Counted from the stretch's first letter, positions 28,719 through 39,065 are shown. The stretch: DNA of 64,000 nt from Epibacterium ulvae (GCF_018678075.1 NZ_JAHHIR010000071.1:1-64000); one strand, 5' to 3'. Numbers and translations are program-made. Notes: generated from the letters alone by a model not told the origin.

Positions 28719-28755
28719 GACAAAAAGGCCCCACCATCCGGCAGGGCCTTTTGTC
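28719..28755 (-). terminator. Rho-independent terminator of eno
   Basis: On the minus strand AAAAGGCCCTGCC at 28753-28741 pairs with the GGGGCC and TTTTTGTC at 28731-28719, giving a GGCC-core hairpin followed by five T. It begins 17 nt beyond the enolase stop and overlaps the leader of the MEKHLA gene. Confidence 0.75.
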
Positions 28756-28771
28756 GTCAATTGATCAGAGA

Positions 28772-30061
<1,290 letters not shown>

Positions 30062-30097
30062 CTAAGCTGTGACTAACGGTTGCAGACGTCATACCAG

Positions 30098-30119
30098 CCG
30101 GTTTGTAAAAGTAAACCGG
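30098..30119. promoter_or_regulatory. Inverted repeat upstream of eno
   Basis: CCGGTTT at 30098-30104 and AAACCGG at 30113-30119 form a perfect 7-bp inverted repeat with an 8-nt AT-rich spacer about 50 nt upstream of the eno start. It could be an operator, a 5-prime leader hairpin, or the terminator of the DMT gene behind it. Nothing in the sequence decides between these. Confidence 0.35.
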
Positions 30120-30210
30120 GTTCGTTACCGCTAACGCCCATTAAAAGGGCGGTTTAGGGCTAACAATTGAATTGTTTGCGCCAACAGATTGAAATTAAAC
30201 TGCAAAGCCG

Positions 30211-31095
30211 TCAGGCCGCGAGTCTCGCTGTTGCACGTTGGATGCGGCGCTCGCGCAAAAACGTGTAAAGACCGGAGCCGATGACCAGCGTGGATCCTGC
30301 CAAAGTCCACAGGTCAGGACGTTCGGCAAAGACAATCGCACCGACCAGAATGGAGAACAAAAGCCGCGTGTAGCGAAACGGTGTCACCACCGCCGCGTCG
30401 CCAATTCGCATAGCGATAACAATGGCGTAGTAACCGCAGACACCGAACATCACCGCGCCTGCAATCATCGACCAATCGGTGGCAACCGGTGTCACCCAGC
30501 CTGCCCCCTTCCACCACATCAACAACAACCCGGACGGCACCACCGTTGCAAAAGCTTGAAAGCTGATGACCGCTGTAGGGACTTCGATATTCAACTTGCG
30601 GGTCATCAGATCGCGTGCCGCAACCCCTAGCACCGCAAGCAGAACCAACAAGGACGAGGGCTGAAACCCGCTCACACCGGGCCGAATGATCATGATGACA
30701 CCGATAAACCCTACCATGATCGCAGTCCAACGACGCCACCCCACCTGCTCTCCCAAGAACAGCGCCGCGCCCATGGTGATCACCAGAGGCGTCGCCTGAA
30801 ACACTGCAGCCACCGTTGAGATTTCAACCAAAGACAATGCTGTGCCGTAGGATATCGCCGACAGGGCCTCGGTCGCGGCACGCATGATAAACAGCGGGGT
30901 CCAAGCCTGCGTCATGAACAGGTTGTGCTTTTGAAACCGTGAGATCAGGAGGAAGATCGAGCTACCACCCAGGCCAATCAAAAACAGGATCTGGCCGACC
31001 TCAAGCCCGCCCGACAGCGCTTTGATAAACATATCTTCCAACGTGAAGCACACCATCGCGAGCAACACAAAAAGGATACCATGAATATTCGTCAT
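30211..31095 (-). CDS. DMT superfamily (EamA) transporter
   Basis: A 294-residue inner-membrane protein with ten predicted helices in two EamA repeats (about 1-135 and 145-285), ending in a short basic tail (RERRIQRATARLAA). EamA proteins export or import small metabolites; the substrate here is unknown. The start at 31095 (TNIHGILFVLLAM) follows a GAGGG site; an upstream in-frame extension of 16 residues looks non-coding. Confidence 0.9.
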   Translation of the reverse strand: MTNIHGILFVLLAMVCFTLEDMFIKALSGGLEVGQILFLIGLGGSSIFLLISRFQKHNLFMTQAWTPLFIMRAATEALSAISYGTALSLVEISTVAAVFQATPLVITMGAALFLGEQVGWRRWTAIMVGFIGVIMIIRPGVSGFQPSSLLVLLAVLGVAARDLMTRKLNIEVPTAVISFQAFATVVPSGLLLMWWKGAGWVTPVATDWSMIAGAVMFGVCGYYAIVIAMRIGDAAVVTPFRYTRLLFSILVGAIVFAERPDLWTLAGSTLVIGSGLYTFLRERRIQRATARLAA

Positions 31096-31211
31096 CAAAG
31101 GGCCCTCACACTGCAGGATATGCACCTCGCGTCCCACATCCATGACATCGGATTGACCTATCTCGGCAATCCCAATTGCGACATTCTGTCATGAAATGAC
31201 GTGGGCGGTGG

Positions 31212-31228
31212 CATCACCAATTGTGATG
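31212..31228. promoter_or_regulatory. Small inverted repeat between fur and the DMT gene
   Basis: CATCAC and GTGATG flank CAATT in the 147-nt space after the fur stop. It may act as a weak terminator for fur or an operator for the DMT transporter gene. The stem is short and no T-run follows, so the call is weak. Confidence 0.25.
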
Positions 31229-31242
31229 AAAGCGCGCGGGCT

Positions 31243-31665
31243 TCAGTCTTGGCGGTCCTTGCGTTTGGGCACACCGTAGAGTTCCAGCTTGTGGCCGCGC
31301 AGCTCATATCCCAGCTTGCGGGCGATCTTTTCCTGCAGGGCCTCAATATCGGGATCGCAGAATTCGATGACTTCACCGCTATTGAGATCGATCAGATGGT
31401 CATGGTGGTCGCGTTCGGCATCTTCATAGCGCGCACGCCCGTCACCGAATTCCAGACGCTCCAGAATCCCTGCCTCTTCAAAGAGTTTCACAGTGCGATA
31501 TACGGTGGCGATCGAAATACCGTCATCCATCGAGCTGGCGCGTTTGTACAATTCTTCCACATCAGGATGGTCCGCGCTGTCTTGCAGGACTTGGGCAATC
31601 ACACGACGCTGGCCCGTCATCCGCAACCCTTTGGCCTCACAACGGGCGATAATCGACGTTATCAT
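31243..31665 (-). CDS. fur: Fur-family metalloregulator (Fur/Mur type)
   Basis: A 140-residue Fur-family repressor. A winged helix spans about 1-85 (MTGQRRVIAQVL, ISIATVYRTVKLFEEAGILE) and a dimerisation domain holds the metal site HHDHLIDLNSGEVIEF. The CxxC that binds structural zinc in E. coli Fur is replaced by DLNS, as in alphaproteobacterial Fur/Mur proteins, which often respond to manganese. So this may be functionally a Mur; the sequence alone does not decide. It is divergent from the RhlE-type helicase gene. Confidence 0.9.
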   Translation of the reverse strand: MITSIIARCEAKGLRMTGQRRVIAQVLQDSADHPDVEELYKRASSMDDGISIATVYRTVKLFEEAGILERLEFGDGRARYEDAERDHHDHLIDLNSGEVIEFCDPDIEALQEKIARKLGYELRGHKLELYGVPKRKDRQD

Positions 31666-31772
31666 CGCAGTCCTCTCTTCTCACTGCAAAACTCATTGAG
31701 CGTACCGTCTCTAACGGATAAGTTTGGGGCCGCAAACAGGCTTTTATTCATCTTAGCCGGTTGACAAGTGTG

Positions 31773-31781
31773 TTATCCACA
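31773..31781 (+). promoter_or_regulatory. Perfect DnaA-box sequence in the fur/rhlE divergent region
   Basis: TTATCCACA matches the DnaA-box consensus TTATNCACA exactly and lies directly after a TTGACA at 31761-31766 that could be a -35 element. It is a single copy, so it may be chance or a regulatory DnaA site, not an origin. Confidence 0.3.
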
Positions 31782-31894
31782 GTCATTTGCGCAGCAACCG
31801 AATTTCTTTGGATGCGGCCTTGCCCATAATGGGAGCGCCGCGCACGACAGCAGCCCCGCCGCACCGGCGCATGCGGCTGCGAAAGGACCACCGC

Positions 31895-33232
31895 GTGAGC
31901 GATTTTACTGAAATGGAGCTGCCTCAGCAGCTTTTGAACCGCCTTGAAGCCATGGAGCTGACTACACCGACGCCAATCCAGGCGCGTGCGATCCCCCATG
32001 CCTTGCAGGGGCGTGATGTCCTGGGCCTGGCGCAAACCGGAACCGGTAAGACCGCCGCCTTTGGCATTCCGCTGGTTGCGCAGATGCTGGAGTATGGCCG
32101 CAAGCCTGCCGCCGGAACCGCGCGCGCGCTGATCCTGGCCCCCACCCGTGAGCTGGTGAACCAGATTTCGGAGGCGTTGAAAGCGCTGACCGATGGCACG
32201 CCTGTACGGGTGACCGTGATTGTGGGCGGTGTTTCGATCAACCCGCAGATCACCCGCCTGTCACGCGGCACTGACATTGTCGTCGCCACCCCCGGTCGTC
32301 TGCTGGATATCATGGATCGCAATGCGATTGATCTGGGCTCCTGCGACTTCCTGGTCTTGGACGAAGCCGACCAGATGCTGGACATGGGTTTTATCCACGC
32401 GCTGCGCAAAATCGCACCGATGTTGCCCGAGAAACGCCAAACCATGCTGTTCTCGGCCACCATGCCGAAACAGATGAACGAGCTGGCCTCGACCTATCTG
32501 GATCGACCGACTCGGATCGAAGTGACACCACCCGGCAAACCCGCCGCGAAAGTCACCCAGTCTATCCATTTTATCGCCAAGGCGGAAAAGCTGTCGTTGC
32601 TCAAAGAGCTACTGGCCGAGCACAAAGAAGAGCGCACGCTGATCTTTGGCCGCACAAAACACGGGATGGAGCGTCTGATGAAGACGCTGGACAAGGCGGG
32701 TTTCTCTGCGGCGGCCATCCACGGCAACAAAAGCCAAGGCCAGCGCGAACGTGCCTTGGCCGCGTTTAAATCCGGTCAGGTGAAATTCCTGGTGGCCACC
32801 GATGTGGCGGCGCGGGGTCTGGACATTCCGGACGTCAAATACGTCTATAACTACGAGCTGCCGAATGTGCCGGACGCCTATGTGCACCGGATCGGCCGGA
32901 CCGCACGTGCGGGCAAAGACGGCCAGGCCGTTGCCTTTTGTGCTCCCGATGAGATGGACGAGCTGAAGGCAATTCAGAAGACAATGAAAATCACCATCCC
33001 CGTGGCTTCTGGCAGCCCGTGGGAGCCGATGCCCGGTGCCAAACCCGCCTCCAAAGGACGGCGCGGTGGTGGCGGAGGCGGCGGTGGTGGCCCCCGTCGC
33101 GGTGGTCGCCCCGGTGGCGGCAAACCAGAGGCAGCCGGTGCCGCAGATGGCAAACCCGGTGGGTTCCGTCGTAACAAAGGGCGCAAACCTGCCAAGCACA
33201 ACGCCCCCTCGCCCGGCCGTCATACCAGCTAA
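31895..33232 (+). CDS. rhlE: DEAD-box RNA helicase (RhlE-like)
   Basis: A 445-residue ATP-dependent RNA helicase. Motifs in order: Q motif (TPTPIQARAIPHAL), Walker A AQTGTGKT, PTRELV, TPGRLLD, DEADQMLDMGF, SATMP, DVAARGLDIP and HRIGRTARAG. The C-terminal 70 residues are Gly-rich then Lys/Arg-rich, a typical RNA-binding tail of RhlE. The start is GTG at 31895 with AAAGGA upstream; a longer frame from 31787 is unconserved. Likely roles are RNA turnover or ribosome assembly. Confidence 0.93.
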   Translation: MSDFTEMELPQQLLNRLEAMELTTPTPIQARAIPHALQGRDVLGLAQTGTGKTAAFGIPLVAQMLEYGRKPAAGTARALILAPTRELVNQISEALKALTDGTPVRVTVIVGGVSINPQITRLSRGTDIVVATPGRLLDIMDRNAIDLGSCDFLVLDEADQMLDMGFIHALRKIAPMLPEKRQTMLFSATMPKQMNELASTYLDRPTRIEVTPPGKPAAKVTQSIHFIAKAEKLSLLKELLAEHKEERTLIFGRTKHGMERLMKTLDKAGFSAAAIHGNKSQGQRERALAAFKSGQVKFLVATDVAARGLDIPDVKYVYNYELPNVPDAYVHRIGRTARAGKDGQAVAFCAPDEMDELKAIQKTMKITIPVASGSPWEPMPGAKPASKGRRGGGGGGGGGPRRGGRPGGGKPEAAGAADGKPGGFRRNKGRKPAKHNAPSPGRHTS

Positions 33233-33270
33233 GCGCGCGCAGCGCTCCGCACAATGACCACCTAAAACAT

Positions 33271-33302
33271 GTTCTGCCGCACCGGATTAGGTGCCGCAGA
33301 AC
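33271..33302. terminator. Hairpin overlapping the selO stop codon
   Basis: GTTCTGCCGCACC at 33271-33283 pairs with GGTGCCGCAGAAC at 33290-33302 with one mismatch, and the loop contains the selO stop codon (TAA on the minus strand). It lies between the convergent rhlE and selO stops. No T-run follows, so it may protect transcripts from exonucleases or act with Rho rather than as a classic terminator. Confidence 0.45.
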
Positions 33303-34705
33303 GTCGCGTTCACCACTTCGCTGTCTGCAGGTGGGCGCGCCAGATCCATGTCCGCGTCCTGACGATCATATGGCGTGGCTAAGACGCGGTTCATCCGCTC
33401 AAACAAGCTGAAATCACCCGCCACAGCCGCCGCGATCATCTCTTCCACGCGGTGATTGCGCGGAATGAACACAGGGTTTGCGGCTCTCATCGTGGCGTCT
33501 GGATCCTCTTCGCGGGCGAGACGCGCGCGCCAGTCCATCTCCCATGTGTCAAAGGCTTCGGGGTCGGTGAATTGGTCTCGCGCCGCGCCGTCGGACAAAG
33601 CCCTAAAGCTGTTGGTGAAATCCGCCTGTCCTTGCGCCATGCGATCCAACAGCGATGTGATCAGCGCCTCATCCCCGTCTTCTTTGGTCGCAAGGCCGAT
33701 CTTGGCGCGGAATGTCTCACGCCAGGCTGCGTGCAACAGATCGGGCATCGCATGCACGATCTCGGTCGCTTCCTCCACTGCGTCTTCCGGCGCGTCCATC
33801 TGTTGCAACAGTGCGGTTGCCAGTTGCGCCAGGTTCCAGACGATGATCTGCGGCTGGTTGCCATAGGCGTAGCGGCCCATCCGGTCGATCGAGGAAAAGA
33901 CCTGGTTCGGGTGGAACTCATCCATAAAGGCACAAGGTCCATAATCAATGGTCTCGCCCGAGATCGTGCAATTGTCCGTATTCATGACGCCGTGGATGAA
34001 GCCCACCCCCATCCAGGCGGCAATCAGCGCGACCTGCCGGTCTCGGACCGCTTTCAGCAGGCCCATCGGCCCCTGCGCGTCCGGATAGTGACGGTCGATC
34101 GCATATTGGGTCAGGGATTTGAGCGCCTCCGTTTCACCGCGTACGGCAAAGATCTGGAAGCTTCCGACCCGCAGGTGGCTTTGAGCGACCCGCGTCAGGA
34201 CCGCGCCGGGAAAACCACGCTCGCGCCACACCGTCTCTCCGGTCTCGACCACGGCGAGGGCGCGGGTGGTTGGGACCCCCAAGGCATGCATCGCCTCGGA
34301 CACCACATATTCGCGCAACACGGGGCCCAGCCAGGCGCGCCCGTCCCCTTGACGGGAATAGGGTGTGCGCCCCGATCCCTTCAGCTGGATGTCGCGGCGT
34401 ATCCCGTCGGTACCGACCACCTCCCCCATCAAGATCGCGCGCCCATCACCAAGCTGCGGATTATAGGTGCCAAATTGATGGCCACTGTAAAGCTGCGCCA
34501 ATGGGTCGGCCCCTGTGGGCAGTTGGTTGCCGCCAAAGGCCTGTGCCATCTCGGCGCTGTCCCCTTCGCTGATGTTCAACAGGTGTGCGAGGTCGCGATT
34601 GAACGCCCGCAGTTTCGGCGCGTCTACCGGTTCGGGCGCAAGCTTGGTGTAAAACAGCGGATCAAGCTGGGCGAATGTGTTGTCAAAGGGGATACTGAAT
34701 GTCAT
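33287..34705 (-). CDS. selO: Protein adenylyltransferase SelO (YdiU family)
   Basis: A 472-residue pseudokinase-fold enzyme that transfers AMP to Ser, Thr or Tyr of proteins. Family motifs: PLAQLYSGHQFG, QLKGSGRTPYSRQGDGRAWL (nucleotide-binding loop), and HGVMNTDNCTISGETIDYGP with the metal-binding Asn/Asp. The length fits bacterial SelO. The mammalian and E. coli forms act in redox regulation; the E. coli protein ends in a cysteine region, and here the C-terminus reads NATFCGT. It is divergent from the DUF985 cupin gene across 53 nt. Confidence 0.95.
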   Translation of the reverse strand: MTFSIPFDNTFAQLDPLFYTKLAPEPVDAPKLRAFNRDLAHLLNISEGDSAEMAQAFGGNQLPTGADPLAQLYSGHQFGTYNPQLGDGRAILMGEVVGTDGIRRDIQLKGSGRTPYSRQGDGRAWLGPVLREYVVSEAMHALGVPTTRALAVVETGETVWRERGFPGAVLTRVAQSHLRVGSFQIFAVRGETEALKSLTQYAIDRHYPDAQGPMGLLKAVRDRQVALIAAWMGVGFIHGVMNTDNCTISGETIDYGPCAFMDEFHPNQVFSSIDRMGRYAYGNQPQIIVWNLAQLATALLQQMDAPEDAVEEATEIVHAMPDLLHAAWRETFRAKIGLATKEDGDEALITSLLDRMAQGQADFTNSFRALSDGAARDQFTDPEAFDTWEMDWRARLAREEDPDATMRAANPVFIPRNHRVEEMIAAAVAGDFSLFERMNRVLATPYDRQDADMDLARPPADSEVVNATFCGT

Positions 34706-34758
34706 GGGGCCAAGATATGCAAAGCCTGTGAGAATACCAGTGGCATTGGAGGGCCCAG

Positions 34759-35175
34759 ATGACTGCAGATGAGATTATCGCAAAACTAGAGCTGCTGCCG
34801 CATCCCGAAGGGGGCTGGTACCGCCAGACCTGGGTGGCCGAAAACGCGGGCCGCCCCAGCGGGACCTGCATTTATTTCCTGCTGAAGGCCGGTGAAAACA
34901 GCCATTGGCACCGGGTGGATGCGGTCGAAATCTGGCTCTTCCATGCGGGTGCGCCGCTGATGTTGTCACTGGCAGCAGATGAAAGCGGCCCGGCGACGGA
35001 TCATCTGTTGTCGCCAGATCTATCCGCAGGTGCCCCACAGGTGATTGTGCCCAAAGACCATTGGCAAGCGGCCCGCACAACTGGGGATTGGACCTTGGTC
35101 AGCTGCACCGTAAGCCCGGGATTTCAATTCGAAGGGTTCGAGCTTGCTGAACCTGGGCTTGACATCCCACGCTAA
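34759..35175 (+). CDS. Cupin family protein (DUF985)
   Basis: A 138-residue single-domain cupin of the DUF985 (Cupin_5) family. Typical sequence is HPEGGWYRQTW near the start, GENSHWHRVDAVEIWLFHAG carrying the metal-site histidines and Glu, and a terminal FQFEGFELAE. A GGAGG site precedes the ATG. These proteins have no settled function though some resemble sugar-epimerase-like cupins. It ends at a hairpin-rich intergenic element. Confidence 0.9.
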   Translation: MTADEIIAKLELLPHPEGGWYRQTWVAENAGRPSGTCIYFLLKAGENSHWHRVDAVEIWLFHAGAPLMLSLAADESGPATDHLLSPDLSAGAPQVIVPKDHWQAARTTGDWTLVSCTVSPGFQFEGFELAEPGLDIPR

Positions 35176-35201
35176 GCGAATTGTCTCTGACGTGGGAGAC
35201 T

Positions 35202-35306
35202 TAGGTGTTTCGCTTCGGGCTCTGCCCGAAGCGACCGGCGCGCCGACGCCCAAAGGGCGTCGGCGCGCTTGGCCCAACTGGACACGGGGTTTCTTTGAAA
35301 CACCTA
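35202..35306. repeat. Compound-hairpin intergenic element, copy 1
   Basis: The element lies between the convergent DUF985 and anmK stops. Outer arms TAGGTGTTTC (35202-35211) and GAAACACCTA (35297-35306) are perfect inverted repeats. Inside are a hairpin GCTTCGGGC...GCCCGAAGC (35213-35233) and a long GC hairpin GCGCGCCGACGCCC with loop AAA (35239-35269), followed by TTGGCCCAA. The same order of modules appears inverted at 39066-39131 and in part at 60196-60255. A further TCCCACG/CGTGGGA stem lies just left at 35165-35197. Confidence 0.65.
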
Positions 35307-35329
35307 TGGATAGGCGGGAGCGGTTGGTT

Positions 35330-36442
35330 TCAGATCTCACTGGGGCGGCTGACGATCCCGCCGCCCACGCAGGCACTCACCCCGGTGGTGCCGGGGGCAG
35401 AGGTCGCCATGCCTCGCGCAACGCGTACTGCCAGGAAGCCAAAGGCCTGGGCCTCCAGCATGTCACCGTCCAAACCTACCGCCTCAACCGGCTCGACCGC
35501 GCAGTCCAACGACACGCGCAGCATCTCCATCAACACCGGATTGTGCCGCCCGCCGCCAGTGACCAGAATCCGACGTGGTGCCTGGGGGCAATGGGCCATG
35601 CCTTCGGCAACCGAGGCCGCGCACATGGCGGTCAGCGTCGCAGCTGCATCCGCATCAGACAGCTCCCGCACAAGACCCACCATTTCCGCAAAATCGTTCC
35701 TGTCCAAAGATTTGGGCGGCACACGTGAGAAGTAGGGTTCGGCCAGGAACAGCTCCAACGCGCCATTTTCCACGGTTCCGGACATCGCGATCTGCCCCCC
35801 TTGATCCATCGCCAACCCCAGACGTTCCATCATCAAATCATTCACCGGCGCATTGGCAGGCCCGGTGTCAAAAGCCAGCAATGCACCCGGATCCTCCGGG
35901 CGATCAAACCGTGGATCCACATAGGTCAGATTGCCCACACCGCCGAGGTTCAAGAAACAGACCGGCTCGCGCGCATCAATGTATTTGGCGCAAGCAAAGT
36001 GAAAGAACGGCGCCAACGGCGCGCCCTCACCACCCATCGCCACATCATCAGAGCGGAAATCCCAGACCACCGGTTTTTGCAACGCCTCGGCCAGCTTGGC
36101 GCCATCCCCAACCTGCAAGGTGCCCTGCAATCGTGGCGCATGAGCCAGGGTCTGCCCGTGAAACCCCAACAGATCTGCGTCACCAAACTGGGCAAGGATG
36201 TCCAGATGCGCGGCGTCCACGACCTGGCCCGCGGCTGCAACCTCAGCTCCGTTCCATTTGCCCAATGCAGCACGCAGGGTGGATTGTTCCTCGGCACTAT
36301 AGGCGCGGTAGTCATGGCGGCCAAACTGCGCGATGCGTTGACCGTCGGTCACCACTTCGGCCGCATCCACCCCATCCAGAGAGGTTCCGCTCATCGCGCC
36401 CACGGCGCGGATCATGGCTGTTTTTGAAACTTGCTGCCTCAT
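35330..36442 (-). CDS. anmK: Anhydro-N-acetylmuramic acid kinase
   Basis: A 370-residue AnmK that phosphorylates and opens 1,6-anhydro-MurNAc during cell-wall recycling. Family motifs: [14 protein letters not shown] at the N-terminus, [42 protein letters not shown] and [17 protein letters not shown] at 36442 follows GAGGTGGG. It complements nagZ at 52 kb in the same recycling route. It is divergent from tyrS, with 161 nt between. Confidence 0.95.
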   Translation of the reverse strand: MRQQVSKTAMIRAVGAMSGTSLDGVDAAEVVTDGQRIAQFGRHDYRAYSAEEQSTLRAALGKWNGAEVAAAGQVVDAAHLDILAQFGDADLLGFHGQTLAHAPRLQGTLQVGDGAKLAEALQKPVVWDFRSDDVAMGGEGAPLAPFFHFACAKYIDAREPVCFLNLGGVGNLTYVDPRFDRPEDPGALLAFDTGPANAPVNDLMMERLGLAMDQGGQIAMSGTVENGALELFLAEPYFSRVPPKSLDRNDFAEMVGLVRELSDADAAATLTAMCAASVAEGMAHCPQAPRRILVTGGGRHNPVLMEMLRVSLDCAVEPVEAVGLDGDMLEAQAFGFLAVRVARGMATSAPGTTGVSACVGGGIVSRPSEI

Positions 36443-36603
36443 ACCCACCTCATTTGCGCCAGTTCACCTGGCGACTTTGGTGCAGTTCTATCACGTCGCT
36501 CTTGCCCCTTAACCTACAGCGGTAATTTTCGCAGGAAAATAGGTTCCCCCCAAAACAAATGCGCTTTATACACCGGTTCGCAATTCCATAGCCGAGGCAT
36601 AGT

Positions 36604-37860
36604 ATGACCTACCATCCAAAATCGGATTTCGTCGCAGTCATGATGGAACGTGGTTTCCTGTCTGATTGCACCGATTATCAGGGCCTTGATGAGGCGCTCC
36701 TGAAGGGTGTGCGTCCGGCCTATATCGGCTTTGATGCCACGGCGAAATCGCTGCACGTAGGCTCGCTGATCCAGATCATGATGCTGCGCTGGTTCCAGAA
36801 ATGTGGCCACCAGCCGATCACCCTGATGGGCGGCGGCACCACCAAGGTCGGCGATCCCTCATTTCGCGCGGATGAGCGCCCCTTGCTGGATGAGGCGGCG
36901 ATCAACGACAATATCGCGGGCATCAAAAAAGTTTTCTCGGCCTATATCGATTATGATTCGGACGCGCCCAACAAGGCGCTGATGCTGAACAATGCCGAAT
37001 GGCTTGATGATCTGAACTACCTGGAGTTTCTGCGCGACATCGGGCGTCACTTCTCGGTCAACCGGATGCTGGCGTTTGAGAGCGTGAAATCGCGTCTGGA
37101 CCGCGAGCAATCGCTGTCCTTCCTCGAGTTCAACTACATGATCCTGCAGGCCTATGACTTCCTGGAGCTGAACCGTCGCTATGGCTGTATCCTGCAGATG
37201 GGCGGCTCGGATCAATGGGGTAACATCGTCAACGGGATCGACCTGACACGCCGCGTGTTGGACAATGGCATCTACGGGCTGACCTCACCGCTTCTGACCA
37301 CATCCGACGGCAAGAAGATGGGCAAATCCCAGGACGGTGCTGTCTGGCTCAATGCTGAGATGCGCAGCCCGTATGAATTCTGGCAGTTCTGGCGCAACAC
37401 CACCGACGCCGATGTGGGCCGCTTCCTGAAGCTTTATACCGAGCTGCCGGTGGATGAATGCGACCGTCTGGGTGCCCTGTCAGGGTCTGAGATCAACGCC
37501 GCCAAAGTGATCCTCGCCAATGAGGTCACCGGCTTGTTGCACGGGGCCGACTCCGCCGCCGCTGCCGAAGCCACCGCACGCGAAGTTTTTGAAAAAGGCG
37601 GCGTCGGTGACGACCTGCCAACCTTGTCGCTGACGGCCGCGGATCTGGGCGATGGCATCTCTATCGTGCAGCTGATCGTGAAATCGGGCCTTGCGAAATC
37701 CGGCAAAGAAGCAAAACGCCTGATCTCGGAAAACGGCGCAAAATTGGATGATCAACCGCTGACCGATGCCGGCATGATGATCGATGCGGGCGCGCTGGCC
37801 TCGCCCATCAAATTGAGCGCGGGCAAGAAACGCCACGCCCTGGTGCAGCTGGACGGCTAG
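36604..37860 (+). CDS. tyrS: Tyrosyl-tRNA synthetase
   Basis: A 418-residue class I synthetase charging tRNA-Tyr. The HIGH-type motif is HVGS in [11 protein letters not shown], the tyrosine pocket shows [14 protein letters not shown] and GGSDQWGNI, and the KMSKS loop appears as KKMGKSQDG. An S4 RNA-binding domain occupies about 350-418. A GAGG site lies 8 nt before the ATG. A terminator follows 29 nt after the stop. Confidence 0.97.
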   Translation: MTYHPKSDFVAVMMERGFLSDCTDYQGLDEALLKGVRPAYIGFDATAKSLHVGSLIQIMMLRWFQKCGHQPITLMGGGTTKVGDPSFRADERPLLDEAAINDNIAGIKKVFSAYIDYDSDAPNKALMLNNAEWLDDLNYLEFLRDIGRHFSVNRMLAFESVKSRLDREQSLSFLEFNYMILQAYDFLELNRRYGCILQMGGSDQWGNIVNGIDLTRRVLDNGIYGLTSPLLTTSDGKKMGKSQDGAVWLNAEMRSPYEFWQFWRNTTDADVGRFLKLYTELPVDECDRLGALSGSEINAAKVILANEVTGLLHGADSAAAAEATAREVFEKGGVGDDLPTLSLTAADLGDGISIVQLIVKSGLAKSGKEAKRLISENGAKLDDQPLTDAGMMIDAGALASPIKLSAGKKRHALVQLDG

Positions 37861-37889
37861 TCACTGTTTACCAAGTTTAGCACAGATCT

Positions 37890-37919
37890 GGGGGCGCATG
37901 TTTTGCGTCCCTTTTTTTT
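37890..37919 (+). terminator. Rho-independent terminator of tyrS
   Basis: GGGGCGCA at 37891-37898 pairs with TGCGTCCC at 37904-37911 (one G-T pair), followed by eight T. This is a strong intrinsic terminator directly after tyrS. Confidence 0.85.
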
Positions 37920-37931
37920 CATGCGCAGGCG

Positions 37932-38069
37932 TCACAACAGGACAAGCTCGATAACCGTCAACACGACAAACACTGGTACCGACAAACCTGCTGCGATCAA
38001 AAAAGCAGCTGTTTTGGTCATCCGCGAACAAGGTGCCTCGACACCATAGACTTTATTTCGATTTCTCAT
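37932..38069 (-). CDS. Possible 45-residue single-pass membrane protein
   Basis: A short open frame encoding a basic, polar N-terminus (MRNRNKVYGVEAPCSRMTKT) and one hydrophobic segment of about 24 residues to the C-terminus. The layout is that of small inner-membrane proteins with the N-terminus inside. The ribosome site is weak; an internal Met at residue 17 would give a 29-residue version. It lies antiparallel between tyrS and an acetyltransferase gene. Real expression is uncertain. Confidence 0.4.
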   Translation of the reverse strand: MRNRNKVYGVEAPCSRMTKTAAFLIAAGLSVPVFVVLTVIELVLL

Positions 38070-38114
38070 GGGACCATTAACCATCAATTAGGTTTCGCTG
38101 GAGTTAATGACGCC

Positions 38115-39041
38115 ATGTTTGATCTCAGCTCTGCCGCTCACATGCCACATGATCTTCTTGCCGACGCGCGCGATCGCGCGTTGCCGCAGTCACAGGAATT
38201 TGCCGCCGCTCTTCGCTTCACCGGCCTGTCGCCGCTTCAATTGGAGCGGATGCAGGATATGGTGGTGCTGCGACGAAAATTCTTTGGCCGCATTCCGGTG
38301 GCGATGATCAACCGCGCTCGGATGGACAAGCCCGAACGCCTGCTGGAAATCCTGCAGGAAGAGGGCATGCCGCGCACGCCAGTGCTGCTGTCGCCGGAAC
38401 AGCCTTCCCCGGAGCTGGCGCGTCTGGGCGCGCTGCCGCTGATGACGCCGGCCTCGGTTGCGATGCTGGATCTGTCCGGCAATACAGACACGCGACGCGC
38501 CCGGCTGCAACAGAAATGGCGTAACCGGTTGAACATGGCAGAACAGGGTGATCTGCGGATCACCCGGCAGAACATGCCAGTGGACGCAGGACATTGGTTG
38601 TTGCAAGCGGATGCATCCCTGCAAAAAGCACGCGGATATCGCAGCTGGCCCATCGGCCTCACCCTCGCGTATGCCAAAGCGAACCCCGGACAGGCCAAAC
38701 TGTTCCAAGCCTTTCAGGGAAAAGACATTGTGGCAGGTATCCTCGTCTTCACCCACGGGGACCGCGCGACCTATCACATCGCCCACAGCACGGACGCGGG
38801 CAAAGCCTGCAACGCTCATAACCTGTTGATGTGGTCGGCGATGGAATGGCTCGCCGCCAAAGGTATGCACAGCCTCGACCTTGGGGTGGTCAACACAGAA
38901 GACGCCGAAGGTCTGGCCCGTTTCAAACTTGGCACTGGCGCGCGGGTCAAGGCTTTGGGCGGCACCTGGATCTACTGGCCGCCCCTGGGGCGCAAACTGG
39001 CCCCACTTGCTGCAATTGACCTGCGGCTGATGCGCGCCTGA
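38115..39041 (+). CDS. GNAT/FemAB-like acetyltransferase
   Basis: A 308-residue protein with an acetyltransferase-like C-terminal half (about 165-300): VAGILVFTHGDRATYHIAHS, then NAHNLLMWSAMEWLAAKGMHSLDLGVVNTEDAEGL, here given in parts, resembling the BioF2/FemAB-type domain (Acetyltransf_6). The N-terminal half has no clear match beyond a helix-rich segment. It stands alone, convergent with uup. The substrate is unknown. Confidence 0.78.
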   Translation: MFDLSSAAHMPHDLLADARDRALPQSQEFAAALRFTGLSPLQLERMQDMVVLRRKFFGRIPVAMINRARMDKPERLLEILQEEGMPRTPVLLSPEQPSPELARLGALPLMTPASVAMLDLSGNTDTRRARLQQKWRNRLNMAEQGDLRITRQNMPVDAGHWLLQADASLQKARGYRSWPIGLTLAYAKANPGQAKLFQAFQGKDIVAGILVFTHGDRATYHIAHSTDAGKACNAHNLLMWSAMEWLAAKGMHSLDLGVVNTEDAEGLARFKLGTGARVKALGGTWIYWPPLGRKLAPLAAIDLRLMRA

Positions 39042-39065
39042 TATTGTCCCACTCGATTGGCGTTA

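Noticed and set aside
31773-31781. DnaA box as sign of a replication origin
   Set aside because: Only one box, no AT-rich unwinding region or repA/dnaA genes nearby.
33452-34762. Long open frame of 436 codons antisense to selO
   Set aside because: SelO motifs on the other strand are unambiguous and the antisense product has no recognisable domain.
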